Position numbers and translations under genes: made by a program. Under the pieces are notes generated by a model. That model did not search any database and was not told where the DNA came from. It was given only the letters and a program-made list of their open reading frames with translations. Shown here piece by piece: positions 7,713-15,584 of a stretch of DNA of 31,074 nt (its first letter is position 1; each line of letters begins with the position of its first letter). This stretch comes from an uncultured Lachnospiraceae bacterium (GTDB lineage Bacteria > Bacillota > Clostridia > Lachnospirales > Lachnospiraceae). The DNA lies in the NCBI GenBank assembly GCA_910586125.1, contig CAJUHP010000034.1, forward strand, positions 1-31,074, read 5' to 3'.

Positions 7713-8963
7713 ATGGAAAAGAAAAACAGACTGACCCGACTGGAACTATATTGGATTCTCTATGATGTGGGAAATTCCGCTTTTGTGCTGATGGTGTCCA
7801 CGCTTCTGCCGATTTATTTTAATTCGCTGGCTGATACGGCCGGGGTTTCTTCGACGCAGTATCTGGCGTATTGGGGCTACGCGGCCTCCCTATCCACGCT
7901 GATCGTGGCTTGCCTGGGGCCGGTGTTCGGTGCCCTGGCCGATACGGGAGGTTTTAAAAAGCCGATCTTTACCGCGTTTATGATGATCGGCGTGATCGGC
8001 TGTGCGGCGCTGTCCATCCCCAGTCACTGGCTGTTTTTTCTGGTAATCTTTGTGATTGCCAAGGTGGGGTTCAATGCCAGCCTGGTTTTTTACGATTCGA
8101 TGCTTACGGATGTCACGACGCCGCAGCGCATGGATAACGTCTCTTCGCAGGGGTACGCCTGGGGCTATATCGGCAGCGTGATTCCCTTTATCATCAGTCT
8201 GGTGCTGGTCCTGAACGCGGAGGCATTCGGTATCACTATGAGCTTTGCCATGGCGGTATCTTTCTTTTTGACAGCGGGGTGGTGGTTCTGCATGACGCTG
8301 CCCCTGCTAAAGCGATACAAGCAGGTCCATTTTGTGGAGAAAAAAGAACATGCTCTGCGGGAATCCTTTGGCCGCCTGGGCAGAAGCTTAAAAGAAATCC
8401 GCCAGCACAAGGGCTTGTTTCTGTTTCTGATCTCTTTCTTTCTGTATATCGACGGCGTCTATACGATTATTGAGATGGCGACCGCTTACGGCGAGGCTCT
8501 GGGGCTGGACAGCACCATGCTGCTTTTGGCTCTTTTGCTGACGCAGTTTGTAGCGTTTCCGTTTGCCCTTCTTTTTGGAAAGCTGGCGGGGCGGTATAAA
8601 AATTCCAAGCTGATCCGCATCTGTATTGTCGCGTATGCGGCTATCGCGCTCTTTGCCATCCAGCTCGATCAAACCTGGGAATTCTGGCTGTTAGCCGTCT
8701 GCGTCGGTATTTTTCAGGGCGGTATTCAGGCTTTGTCGCGCTCCTATTTTGCCCAGATCATTCCGCCGGAGAAAGCGGGAGAGTTTTTCGGTCTTTTGGA
8801 TATCTGCGGAAAGGGAGCTTCCTTTATGGGGACGGGCCTGGTGGCGGTGGTATCCCAGATTACCGGGCGTATGCAGATGGGCGTGGCAATGATCTCCGTT
8901 CTGATTATCGCCGGATATTTTGTGTTTTGCAGGGCGGCTAGGCTGAATGCGGATAGGGAGTAG
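7713..8963 (+). CDS. MFS transporter, UMF1/Atg22-like
   Basis: A 416-residue membrane protein with about twelve hydrophobic segments. The start, LYWILYDVGNSAFVLMVST, and the loop ALADTGGFKKP after the third helix are typical of the UMF1 subgroup of the major facilitator superfamily, which is related to the yeast vacuolar effluxer Atg22. SRSYFAQIIPPEKAGEFFG in the second half is another family hallmark. Substrates are generally unknown for bacterial members; amino acid export is a guess from Atg22. GGAGG at 7703-7707 supports the start. The gene ends at a strong terminator, closing the group that begins at purL. Confidence 0.8.
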   Translation: MEKKNRLTRLELYWILYDVGNSAFVLMVSTLLPIYFNSLADTAGVSSTQYLAYWGYAASLSTLIVACLGPVFGALADTGGFKKPIFTAFMMIGVIGCAALSIPSHWLFFLVIFVIAKVGFNASLVFYDSMLTDVTTPQRMDNVSSQGYAWGYIGSVIPFIISLVLVLNAEAFGITMSFAMAVSFFLTAGWWFCMTLPLLKRYKQVHFVEKKEHALRESFGRLGRSLKEIRQHKGLFLFLISFFLYIDGVYTIIEMATAYGEALGLDSTMLLLALLLTQFVAFPFALLFGKLAGRYKNSKLIRICIVAYAAIALFAIQLDQTWEFWLLAVCVGIFQGGIQALSRSYFAQIIPPEKAGEFFGLLDICGKGASFMGTGLVAVVSQITGRMQMGVAMISVLIIAGYFVFCRAARLNADRE

Positions 8964-8965
8964 CA

Positions 8966-8994
8966 GAAAAAGAGGCGGTTCCGCCTCTTTTTTT
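8966..8994 (+). terminator. Intrinsic terminator after the MFS gene
   Basis: AAAGAGGCGG pairs with CCGCCTCTTT across a very short TT turn, and a run of seven T residues is formed. It separates the upstream genes from the flagellin gene. Confidence 0.85.
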
Positions 8995-9034
8995 GCAGGA
9001 AAGAAGGAGGAATTTCATAGTTTCTCTTATCTTT

Positions 9035-9063
9035 TTGAAAAAACCACCGATAAAAGTAATATA
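9035..9063 (+). promoter_or_regulatory. Candidate flagellin promoter (sigma-D-like and/or sigma-A)
   Basis: ACCGATAA at 9046-9053 matches seven of eight bases of the sigma-28/SigD -10 consensus GCCGATAA, but the expected TAAA box 15 bases upstream is poor (TTAT at 9027-9030). The same stretch also holds TTGAAA (9035-9040), sixteen bases, then TAATAT (9057-9062), a possible sigma-A promoter. Either would serve the flagellin gene at 9121. Confidence 0.45.
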
Positions 9064-9120
9064 AGATTGATACCTGTAAGAACACAGGATGCAGAATAGA
9101 AGAAGGGATGGTAGGGACAT

Positions 9121-9981
9121 ATGCGTATCAAAAACAATATCGCAGGTATAAATACATCGAGAAACCAGGGGATTGTCAATAACCAGATGGCGAAATCCCT
9201 AGAGAAGCTGTCTTCCGGGTACCGTATCGTTCGCGCCGGTGATGACGCGGCCGGGTTGGCCATCTCCGAGGAAATGCGCTCGCAGATTGCCGGTTTGAAT
9301 CAGGCTATGCGCAATGTAAATGACGGCGTCGGTATGGTAAATACGGGGGAGGGCGCGCTGCAGGAAGTGCATGCGATGCTTCACCGTCTGGAGACGCTGG
9401 CAATTGAGTCGGCTAACGGTACGTATAACAGCATTGCGAGAGAGAGCGTGGAAGAGGAGAAAGACGCGATTTTAGAGGAGATAGACCGGATCTGTAAGAA
9501 TACGTATTTCAATGGAAATGAGGTATTTGACCCCACGGAGCCGAAGGAGCCTCTTGTAAAGCCGCCGCAGCCGAGTGAAAAAGGAGACTTTGTATTTCAG
9601 ATCGGCTCAACGGATGATCAGATTATGGAAGTGCCGCGCTATCACATGGGAGTCAAGGCGCTGTGGCTGGATCAGATGGAATTTGGAACACCACAGAAAG
9701 CCAACGATGCAATCGACACGCTTGCGCAGGCTGTGCAGGCTGTGACGGAGGTTCGCTCTACATTCGGAGCGGCGCAAAATCATCTGGACTGCACATACAA
9801 TAACCTGAGCGTGACGACCGAGAATATGACGGCGGCCGAGAGCAGAATACGCGATACCAATATGGCGGATGAAATCACCAAGTTTACCTCCCAGAAGATC
9901 ATTTCCCAGGCTACCATGTCGATGCAGAGCCAGGCAAATGCGATACCGCAGAGCGTGCTTACACTTCTGCAGGGACTCTGA
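9121..9981 (+). CDS. Flagellin
   Basis: The 286-residue protein has the conserved D0/D1 ends of flagellin. The N-terminal part has NNIAGINTSRN, LEKLSSGYRI and the DDAAGLAISEEMR motif; the C-terminal part has AESRIRDTNMADEI and ends in an aliphatic helix, SVLTLLQGL. Only a short, proline-rich central piece (about residues 140-190) replaces the variable D2/D3 domains, so the filament would be smooth. It is exported through the flagellar type III apparatus and needs no signal peptide. No other flagellar gene is nearby, which is common for flagellin genes in Lachnospiraceae. The transcript ends in an exceptionally long hairpin. Confidence 0.93.
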   Translation: MRIKNNIAGINTSRNQGIVNNQMAKSLEKLSSGYRIVRAGDDAAGLAISEEMRSQIAGLNQAMRNVNDGVGMVNTGEGALQEVHAMLHRLETLAIESANGTYNSIARESVEEEKDAILEEIDRICKNTYFNGNEVFDPTEPKEPLVKPPQPSEKGDFVFQIGSTDDQIMEVPRYHMGVKALWLDQMEFGTPQKANDAIDTLAQAVQAVTEVRSTFGAAQNHLDCTYNNLSVTTENMTAAESRIRDTNMADEITKFTSQKIISQATMSMQSQANAIPQSVLTLLQGL

Positions 9982-9997
9982 TCTGTCGTTGATAATT

Positions 9998-10062
9998 GAA
10001 AAAGGATGCTGTTTTGGACCAAAGCAAAACCGATTTTTGGTCCAAAACAGCATCCTTTTTTC
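9998..10062 (+). terminator. Very long bidirectional terminator after flagellin
   Basis: A perfect stem of about 23 base pairs runs from AAAAGGATGCTG at 9999 onward and re-pairs with the strand ending CAGCATCCTTTT at about 10058, with a loop of roughly a dozen bases at 10024-10035. A's before and T's after make it usable from both strands. It serves flagellin on the plus strand and the convergent gene ending at 10129 on the minus strand. Confidence 0.9.
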
Positions 10063-10128
10063 TTTTGACAGGAGTTTGTTGGGAAAGTTGGATACGCCGG
10101 CGCAAAACGCACGAAAGAGAGGCAGGGC

Positions 10129-10581
10129 TTACCGGGAGTTCCCGCTGCAGGATGTGCATTGCTTTTGCCGGCGCGCTTCTTTGTAGCGCTGCCGGATGTC
10201 CTTGCAGGTATTTCGTTCAAACAGAAGCCCCACGACAAACCAGGCAGGAGCATAATCCAGGCGGATCAGCCCGTCGATATTGAAGGGAGCGTCGCTGTAA
10301 TCCCAGGGGCAGATGCCGAAGCGGCGAAGGAGCCAGCCGGTGGCGTATTCGGTGGCGAAGATCAGCGTCATATATACGCTTCCCCGCACCAGTGCATTTT
10401 TTCGGCACAGCAGTTTTCCAAAGGGCTGGAACGCTGCCGCCATTCCGTAGATGGGAAACATAAGCAGAGAGGTGCTTCCCATCATTCTCTTATCGCCGTG
10501 ATTGCGATAGTTGCTTAGACTGGTAGCCAGCAGTTCAATTCCCCAGCCGATGAATCCGCATTTGATAAATTTATTTTCCAT
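10129..10581 (-). CDS. Putative CmpB-type (PF06541-like) membrane protein
   Basis: The 150-residue product (from the ATG at 10581) is a small membrane protein. Features such as FIGWGIELLATS, MFPIYGMAAAFQPFG, YMTLIFATEYATGWLLR and CPWDYS match the bacterial family annotated as putative ABC transporter permease/CmpB (PF06541). The family's role is not established, and no ABC partner is adjacent. The C-terminal tail is short, basic and Cys-containing (KEARRQKQCTSCSG). An in-frame TTG at 10608 would add nine residues. Neither start has a convincing ribosome binding site, so the exact start is uncertain. The gene converges on flagellin and lies after a tRNA terminator. Confidence 0.65.
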   Translation of the reverse strand: MENKFIKCGFIGWGIELLATSLSNYRNHGDKRMMGSTSLLMFPIYGMAAAFQPFGKLLCRKNALVRGSVYMTLIFATEYATGWLLRRFGICPWDYSDAPFNIDGLIRLDYAPAWFVVGLLFERNTCKDIRQRYKEARRQKQCTSCSGNSR

Positions 10582-10651
10582 GAACAGTAGTATGCGGTGA
10601 TTTTTCAAAAATATGCGGCGACTCTTCGGTTTTTCCTCTTTATTTTCGTTG

Positions 10652-10690
10652 AAAAAAGCGGCTGTCTTCTCTTGAAGACAGCCGCTTTTT
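10652..10690 (-). terminator. Terminator downstream of tRNA-Ser
   Basis: AAAAAGCGGCTGTCTTC pairs with GAAGACAGCCGCTTTTT around a four-base loop, giving a 17-bp perfect stem with T tracts readable from either strand. On the minus strand it lies just after the tRNA gene. Confidence 0.85.
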
Positions 10691-10694
10691 CTGA

Positions 10695-10783
10695 CGGAGG
10701 AGAAGGGATTTGAACCCTTGCGCCGGTGTTACCGACCTACTGGTGTTCGAAGCCAGACCCTTCAGCCACTTGGGTACTCCTCC
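10695..10783 (-). tRNA. tRNA-Ser(CGA)
   Basis: The reverse complement folds as a class II tRNA: acceptor GGAGGAG with CTCCTCC, a three-pair D stem, anticodon loop TTCGAAC with anticodon CGA, a long variable arm (GTCGG with CCGGC), and T arm AAGGG-TTCAAAT-CCCTT. The discriminator is G. The 3' CCA is not encoded (TCA follows). The pair closing the anticodon loop (31-39) is C opposite A, not a Watson-Crick pair. Confidence 0.93.
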
Positions 10784-10850
10784 ACAATGTCGCTGGAACC
10801 ATTTGCATTGCTTATTATAATATGAAATGGAGCAAACGTCAATCCTTTTT

Positions 10851-11714
10851 TTATCTTGTTTTTCCTTCTCCCCGGTTTCGGCACTGAATCCGGTAGGCCA
10901 TGGGACTGATCCCCTGAATTTTCCGAAAACTCTGCGAAAAATAGCTGGGGGAAGAAAAACCCAGCATACCGGCGATCTGAGACAGGGAGATGCTTGTCTC
11001 GGAGAGAAGGTAGAGGCTCTCTTGAATCCGGCAGGAGAGCAGATAGTGGATCGGGGAGATTCCGTATTCCCGGCTGAAAGCGTGAGCCAGATAATATTTG
11101 CTGATATGAGCCACCGCAGCCAAATCGTCAAGAGTCAGATTTTCTTTGAAGTGATTTTCAATGTAACGCCGGACAATGGCGCATTCTCTGCTGGATTTGC
11201 GGTTGGAGGGTACAAAGGTGACGGTGAATTCGCTGCGGCGCATTAAAAGCAGCAGGACTACCTCCAGCAGATCCTGGCAGACCGTATTATAACCAGGAAG
11301 TTTTGTTTCGATTTCTTTTAAAAGGCAGCGCAGATAAAACAGAATCTGTTCGCCGCCGGACTGAAAATGGATGATGGAATAGCCGTCGCTGCCGTCGTCG
11401 CCGGAGATGGATTCCAAGCCGTCAACGCCCATCACAATATATTCCAGAGGCCGTTCTTTTGAACTGATTTCTGTGTGTTCAATGCTGGAATTGACAATGA
11501 TGACATCGTGGGTTGTTATGGGGATAGATTGGCTGCTCAGCTTCAGACAGCCGCAGCCGCCGGTGACAAAGAAAAGTTCTGCACAAGGATGGGTGTGTGG
11601 GGTGGAATGCCATTCGGTGCTGTATCGGGCAACGCTGACATACAGCAGTTTGGTAACGGAACGGTCCACTGGGTTGACGGCCAGAGGATCGAGAACATAG
11701 TGGCTGGTACTCAT
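10851..11714 (-). CDS. AraC family regulator with cupin sensor domain
   Basis: The 287-residue protein has an N-terminal cupin-like sugar-sensing half, including HSTPHTHPCAELFFVTGG, and a C-terminal AraC/XylS double helix-turn-helix from about residue 185. The latter contains LTLDDLAAVAHISKYYLAHAF and the hallmark second helix segment IAGMLGFSSPSYFSQSFRK. It is divergent from the glycan ABC/GH112 operon and almost certainly controls it in response to the imported disaccharide or a breakdown product. AAAGGAG sits just upstream of the ATG at 11714. Confidence 0.9.
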   Translation of the reverse strand: MSTSHYVLDPLAVNPVDRSVTKLLYVSVARYSTEWHSTPHTHPCAELFFVTGGCGCLKLSSQSIPITTHDVIIVNSSIEHTEISSKERPLEYIVMGVDGLESISGDDGSDGYSIIHFQSGGEQILFYLRCLLKEIETKLPGYNTVCQDLLEVVLLLLMRRSEFTVTFVPSNRKSSRECAIVRRYIENHFKENLTLDDLAAVAHISKYYLAHAFSREYGISPIHYLLSCRIQESLYLLSETSISLSQIAGMLGFSSPSYFSQSFRKIQGISPMAYRIQCRNRGEGKTR

Positions 11715-11782
11715 GGGTCGGCGGATCTCCTTTAGATATATTGTTCCATTTGACTTTCAAAGCGGCGCTTGCTATTCCTTTG

Positions 11783-11811
11783 ATTATATTCCATTTTGGT
11801 CCAGAGGGCAA
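11783..11811 (-). promoter_or_regulatory. Promoter of the AraC-family gene
   Basis: On the minus strand, TTGCCC (11806-11811) and a perfect TATAAT (11783-11788) are separated by 17 bases. Transcription would begin about 70 bases before the start codon. Confidence 0.65.
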
Positions 11812-11968
11812 GGGGAAGTGGTCTCCTATCTTCAGAAAAACGCATTGCCAGAACAATAGGACAGAAAATAGTTCGTCATCTTGTATAATCAGAAAATAGA
11901 AAAAGAAGGAAAAATAATAAAAATATCCAAAGTAAGCAAGAAGTATAAAAAAATCAGCAATATAAATG

Positions 11969-11997
11969 TTGGAAAGATTGCAGAATATTGATATACT
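11969..11997 (+). promoter_or_regulatory. Promoter of the glycan ABC/GH112 operon
   Basis: TTGGAA (11969-11974), 17 bases, then TATACT (11992-11997) make a good sigma-A promoter just ahead of the binding-protein gene. The stretch between this and the divergent promoter (about 11812-11968) is AT-rich and is the likely place for the AraC operator, but I see no clear repeated site. Confidence 0.65.
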
Positions 11998-12051
11998 TAC
12001 AACGACATCTTGGAATTACATAAAATGTATATTAATAAAGGAGGTAACATT

Positions 12052-13491
12052 ATGAAAAAGATACTCAGTATCGTTCTCGCCGGCACATTGATGCTGTCTG
12101 CGCTGGCCGGCTGCTCCGGCGGCGGCGAGACCAAACCGGCTTCCGGTACCACGGCGGCAACGACTGCCGGTGAACAGAAGGAAGAGACGACCGCGGCGAC
12201 GACGGCTTCCCAGGAAGAATCGCAGGCGCCGGCCGACGGCACAGCCATCACTGTGGCGGCGATTGAGACGGCTTACGGCAGCGATGTGTGGAAGCAGGTC
12301 TGCGAAGCCTTTACGGCACAGACTGGCATTCAGGTAGATCTGATCACAGATAAGAATCTGGAAGATGTCATCGGACCGTCCATGCAGGCGGGGGATTATC
12401 CCGATGTGATTCACCTGGCTACGGGCCGTGAGAAAGCTCTGACGGAGACGTTTATCAAGGATCAGAATATTGTTGACATCACGGATGTTCTGTCCATGAC
12501 CGTTCCCGGCGAGGAGAAGAAGGTCAGCGATAAGATCGCAGGCGGATTTACCGAGACCAGTCTGACCAACCCTTACGGCGACGGCAAGACATATCTGGCC
12601 CCCATGTTCTACTCCCCCTGCGGACTGTTCTACAATGCCGGTCTGTTTGAGGAGAAGGGCTGGACGGTTCCGACGACCTGGGATGAGATGTGGGAGCTGG
12701 GAGAGAAGGCAAAGGCCGAGAATATTTCCCTGTTTACATACCCTACAACCGGTTATTTTGACGCTTTCTTCTACGCTCTGATGTACTCGGTTGGCGGCGC
12801 GGATTTCTTTGATCAGGCGACCACTTATGCGGAGGGCATCTGGGATACTCCTGAGGCGAAGACCTGCTTTGATATCGTGGCGAAGCTGGCTACCTACACG
12901 GAGCCTACCACCCCGGCGCAGGCGAACGACGACGAATTCACAAAAAATCAGCAGTTGGTTCTGGATAACAAGGCGCTGTTTATGCCGAACGGCACATGGA
13001 TTGTAGGCGAGATGGCCAACGCTCCCAGAGCGGAAGGCTTTAAATGGGGTATGACCGCACTGCCTGCAGTAACAGCCGGCGGCGACCGCTACAGCTATAC
13101 CTGGTTTGAGCAGGCATGGATTCCTGGCGGCGCAGAGCATCAGGCAGAGGCCAAGCAGTTTATTGCGTTTTTGTACAGCGATAAGGCCTGCGAGATCTTT
13201 GCCAGCGCGATCAATGAAAAGGGTGAGCCCTCCCCTGCGATTCAGCCTGTGTTAAATATCGCGGAGAAGCTGGACGGCGACAATCAGATGTTCTATGCCA
13301 TCTACGATAACGGAGCCAAGGCGGCTATGGGCAACTTTGCCGCATTTGACAGCGGTATTGTGGGACAGAGCAACCGTGAAGTTTGGTTTGACCCGGTGAA
13401 CTCCTTGGTCGGCGGAACGATGACCGAGCAGGAATGGATTGACGGCATTAAGACTGCCAGCGATCTGATGCGTGAAAATCTGATTAAGTAA
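12052..13491 (+). CDS. ABC transporter sugar-binding lipoprotein
   Basis: The 479-residue product is a family 1 extracellular solute-binding protein for oligosaccharides. It starts with a lipoprotein signal, MKKILSIVLAGTLMLSALAG followed by Cys, so the mature protein is anchored by Cys21. A Thr/Ala/Glu-rich linker (roughly residues 25-65) follows, then the two-lobe binding domain. AAAGGAGG at 12037-12044 marks the ATG at 12052 rather than an in-frame start at 12010. It heads the operon with two permeases and a GH112 enzyme. By context it should bind galacto-N-biose or lacto-N-biose type disaccharides at the cell surface, though the sequence alone does not fix the ligand. Confidence 0.9.
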   Translation: MKKILSIVLAGTLMLSALAGCSGGGETKPASGTTAATTAGEQKEETTAATTASQEESQAPADGTAITVAAIETAYGSDVWKQVCEAFTAQTGIQVDLITDKNLEDVIGPSMQAGDYPDVIHLATGREKALTETFIKDQNIVDITDVLSMTVPGEEKKVSDKIAGGFTETSLTNPYGDGKTYLAPMFYSPCGLFYNAGLFEEKGWTVPTTWDEMWELGEKAKAENISLFTYPTTGYFDAFFYALMYSVGGADFFDQATTYAEGIWDTPEAKTCFDIVAKLATYTEPTTPAQANDDEFTKNQQLVLDNKALFMPNGTWIVGEMANAPRAEGFKWGMTALPAVTAGGDRYSYTWFEQAWIPGGAEHQAEAKQFIAFLYSDKACEIFASAINEKGEPSPAIQPVLNIAEKLDGDNQMFYAIYDNGAKAAMGNFAAFDSGIVGQSNREVWFDPVNSLVGGTMTEQEWIDGIKTASDLMRENLIK

Positions 13492-13519
13492 TAGCGGACA
13501 GATCCGAAATCAAAGGGAT

Positions 13520-13549
13520 AAGGCGGCGGTGTTTTACCGCCGCCTTTTT
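13520..13549 (+). terminator. Intra-operon hairpin after the binding protein
   Basis: AAGGCGGCGGT pairs with ACCGCCGCCTT around a five-base loop and is followed by T residues. Such leaky terminators or 3'-stabilising hairpins are common after binding-protein genes and let the binding protein be made in excess over the permeases. Confidence 0.75.
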
Positions 13550-13574
13550 GAAAACAGAAAAAGGAGGGGTTTGT

Positions 13575-14462
13575 ATGAGGAAACGATCCGGGCGCAGCGC
13601 ATTTATCTTTCTGTGTGCGGCGCCGGCGGTGATTTTGTTCACTGTCTTTATGATTATTCCTACCATTAACGTATTTCGTATGTCACTGTTTCGGCGCAGC
13701 GCGTATTCCACCACAGAGATCTTTGTGGGGTTTGATAATTTTGCCCGTCTGATGAAGGATACAAACTTTATCCGCTCCATGCAGAATACAATTCTTCTGA
13801 TTGTGGTGGTGACAATTATCACATTTTTCTTTGCACTGGTATTTGCGGCAATTCTGACGAGAGAAGAAATCAAGGGACAGAATTTCTTTCGCGTGATCTT
13901 TTATATCCCCAATATTCTGTCGGTTGTTGTCATTTCCGCTATCTTCAGCGCCATCTATGATACCAACAACGGCACGCTGAACAGTTTGCTGTCTCTTTTT
14001 TCGGGGGAGACGGTGAAGATTCTCTGGAAGGGAGAATCCATGGTTATGGTCAGCCTGATCATTGCGATGGTATGGCAGGCCATCGGTTATTATATGGTCA
14101 TGTATATGGCTTCTATGGCGAGCGTTCCCCAGAGCCTTTATGAGAGCGCCAGTCTGGACGGAGCCGGGCGGATCAAGCAGTTTTTCCAGGTTACGCTGCC
14201 TTTGATCTGGACCAATATCCGCACGACGCTGACCTTTTTTATCATCAGTACCATCAATATGGCGTTTCTGTTTGTGAAGGCTATGACTTCCGGCGGTCCC
14301 AACGGTGCGTCGGAAGTTGCGCTGACCTACATGTATAAGCAGGCTTACACCAACTCTTCCTACGGATACGGGATGGCGATCGGCGCTCTGATTTTTCTCT
14401 TCTCCTTTGGCTTGTCCGCGCTGGTGAATGTGGTGACAAAGCGCGAGCCGCTGGAATTTTAA
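13575..14462 (+). CDS. ABC sugar transporter permease (MalF type)
   Basis: The 295-residue membrane protein has six predicted spans and the permease EAA-type loop, SLYESASLDGAGRIKQFFQVT, that contacts the ATPase. It is the first inner-membrane subunit of the carbohydrate importer served by the lipoprotein upstream. AAGGAGG at 13561-13567 supports the ATG at 13575 over an upstream in-frame ATG at 13548 that lies within the hairpin tail. The operon has no ATPase gene, so a shared MsmK/UgpC-like ATPase elsewhere is expected. Confidence 0.9.
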   Translation: MRKRSGRSAFIFLCAAPAVILFTVFMIIPTINVFRMSLFRRSAYSTTEIFVGFDNFARLMKDTNFIRSMQNTILLIVVVTIITFFFALVFAAILTREEIKGQNFFRVIFYIPNILSVVVISAIFSAIYDTNNGTLNSLLSLFSGETVKILWKGESMVMVSLIIAMVWQAIGYYMVMYMASMASVPQSLYESASLDGAGRIKQFFQVTLPLIWTNIRTTLTFFIISTINMAFLFVKAMTSGGPNGASEVALTYMYKQAYTNSSYGYGMAIGALIFLFSFGLSALVNVVTKREPLEF

Positions 14463-14474
14463 GGAGGGCAGGCG

Positions 14475-15362
14475 ATGAAGAAAACAACGAAATCAACGAC
14501 GGAACGGCTCTATAAGATTTTTATCTATGTGGCGTTAATCACTCTTGCCGTCACGATTATCATTCCGGTAGCTTGGGTCTTCTTGGCGTCCATCAAAGAA
14601 AACAGCGAGTTTTACCGAAATCCCTGGTCCATGCCTGCTGGATTTTATATTCAGAATTTTGCCGACGCCTGGAATAAGGCGAGGATGGGCGAGTACATGC
14701 TCAACTCGGTCATAGTGACGACCCTGGCTTTGCTTATTCTTTTGCTTGTGGCTCTGCCGGCCGCTTATGTGCTGTCGCGGTTTTCGTTTCGGGGACGAAA
14801 GATTTTAAATGCGGCGTTTATGGGCGGGTTGTTCATCAATGTGAACTATATCGTGGTTCCCATCTTTCTGATGCTGGTGGACGGCGATAAGCTGCTTCGA
14901 GGGGTGTTTGGAGACGGCTTTCTGCTGAATAATATTTTTGTTCTGGCGCTCGTCTATGCCGCGACGGCGCTGCCTTTTACCGTCTATCTGCTTTCGGGCT
15001 ATTTTGCTACGCTGGCGCACGATTATGAGGAGGCTGCCTACATCGACGGGGCCGGCTACGGGACCACCATGATTCAGGTGATCTTTCCCATGGCGCAGCC
15101 CTCCATCATCACCGTAATTCTGTTTAACTTTCTGTCCTTCTGGAACGAGTATATCATTGCGATGACGCTTTTGTCCGATCCCAAGGGCGGCAAGACGCTG
15201 CCGGTGGGACTGATGCAGTTGAATCAGGCGCAGCAGTCTGCGGCGCAGTACGGACAGCTCTATGCCGGCCTGGTTCTGGTGATGCTGCCGACGCTGATTC
15301 TCTATATCTGTGTACAGAAAAAACTGACTCAGGGCATGACGCTGGGCGGCCTGAAAGGATAG
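14475..15362 (+). CDS. ABC sugar transporter permease (MalG type)
   Basis: The 295-residue second permease has about six membrane helices and the EAA loop DYEEAAYIDGAGYGTTM. It follows the first permease by 12 bases, with GGAGG directly after that gene's stop codon. The pair forms the membrane channel of a CUT1-type disaccharide or oligosaccharide importer. The neighbouring phosphorylase indicates that the imported sugar is cleaved inside the cell. Confidence 0.9.
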   Translation: MKKTTKSTTERLYKIFIYVALITLAVTIIIPVAWVFLASIKENSEFYRNPWSMPAGFYIQNFADAWNKARMGEYMLNSVIVTTLALLILLLVALPAAYVLSRFSFRGRKILNAAFMGGLFINVNYIVVPIFLMLVDGDKLLRGVFGDGFLLNNIFVLALVYAATALPFTVYLLSGYFATLAHDYEEAAYIDGAGYGTTMIQVIFPMAQPSIITVILFNFLSFWNEYIIAMTLLSDPKGGKTLPVGLMQLNQAQQSAAQYGQLYAGLVLVMLPTLILYICVQKKLTQGMTLGGLKG

Positions 15363-15371
15363 GGTGAACGT

Positions 15372-15566
15372 ATGAAATTTTGGAAAGAGCATGGGACGCT
15401 GCGCATCGCGGCGATCACCGCCTGTTTTGTTCTGGGCCTGTCTTTGGTCCTGGGCGGCTGGGTACAGACCGGAAAGCTTCCCGGCCTGGTGACAATGATG
15501 GTGGGCCTGGTATTTCTCTTGGCCGCGATTATGATCTATAATAAACCTTTTGAAGATCCCAAATAA
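15372..15566 (+). CDS. Small two-helix membrane protein in the sugar operon
   Basis: This 64-residue protein begins with a short basic segment, then two hydrophobic helices (about residues 11-30 and 36-55, including GLVTMMVGLVFLLAAIMIY), and ends in a short charged tail. It lies between the second permease and the phosphorylase, nine bases after the former, with a modest AGGGTG site. I believe similar tiny proteins occur in Lachnospiraceae sugar operons and are catalogued as a domain of unknown function (possibly DUF6903), but I cannot confirm this here. An accessory role in the importer is an inference from position. Confidence 0.65.
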   Translation: MKFWKEHGTLRIAAITACFVLGLSLVLGGWVQTGKLPGLVTMMVGLVFLLAAIMIYNKPFEDPK

Positions 15567-15584
15567 ATTGCCGAGGTATTAGAT

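Noticed and set aside
12016..13140. A 374-codon minus-strand frame opposite the binding-protein gene.
   Set aside because: The plus-strand gene has a lipoprotein signal, promoter and operon context. The reverse frame reads as Arg/Leu-rich noise.
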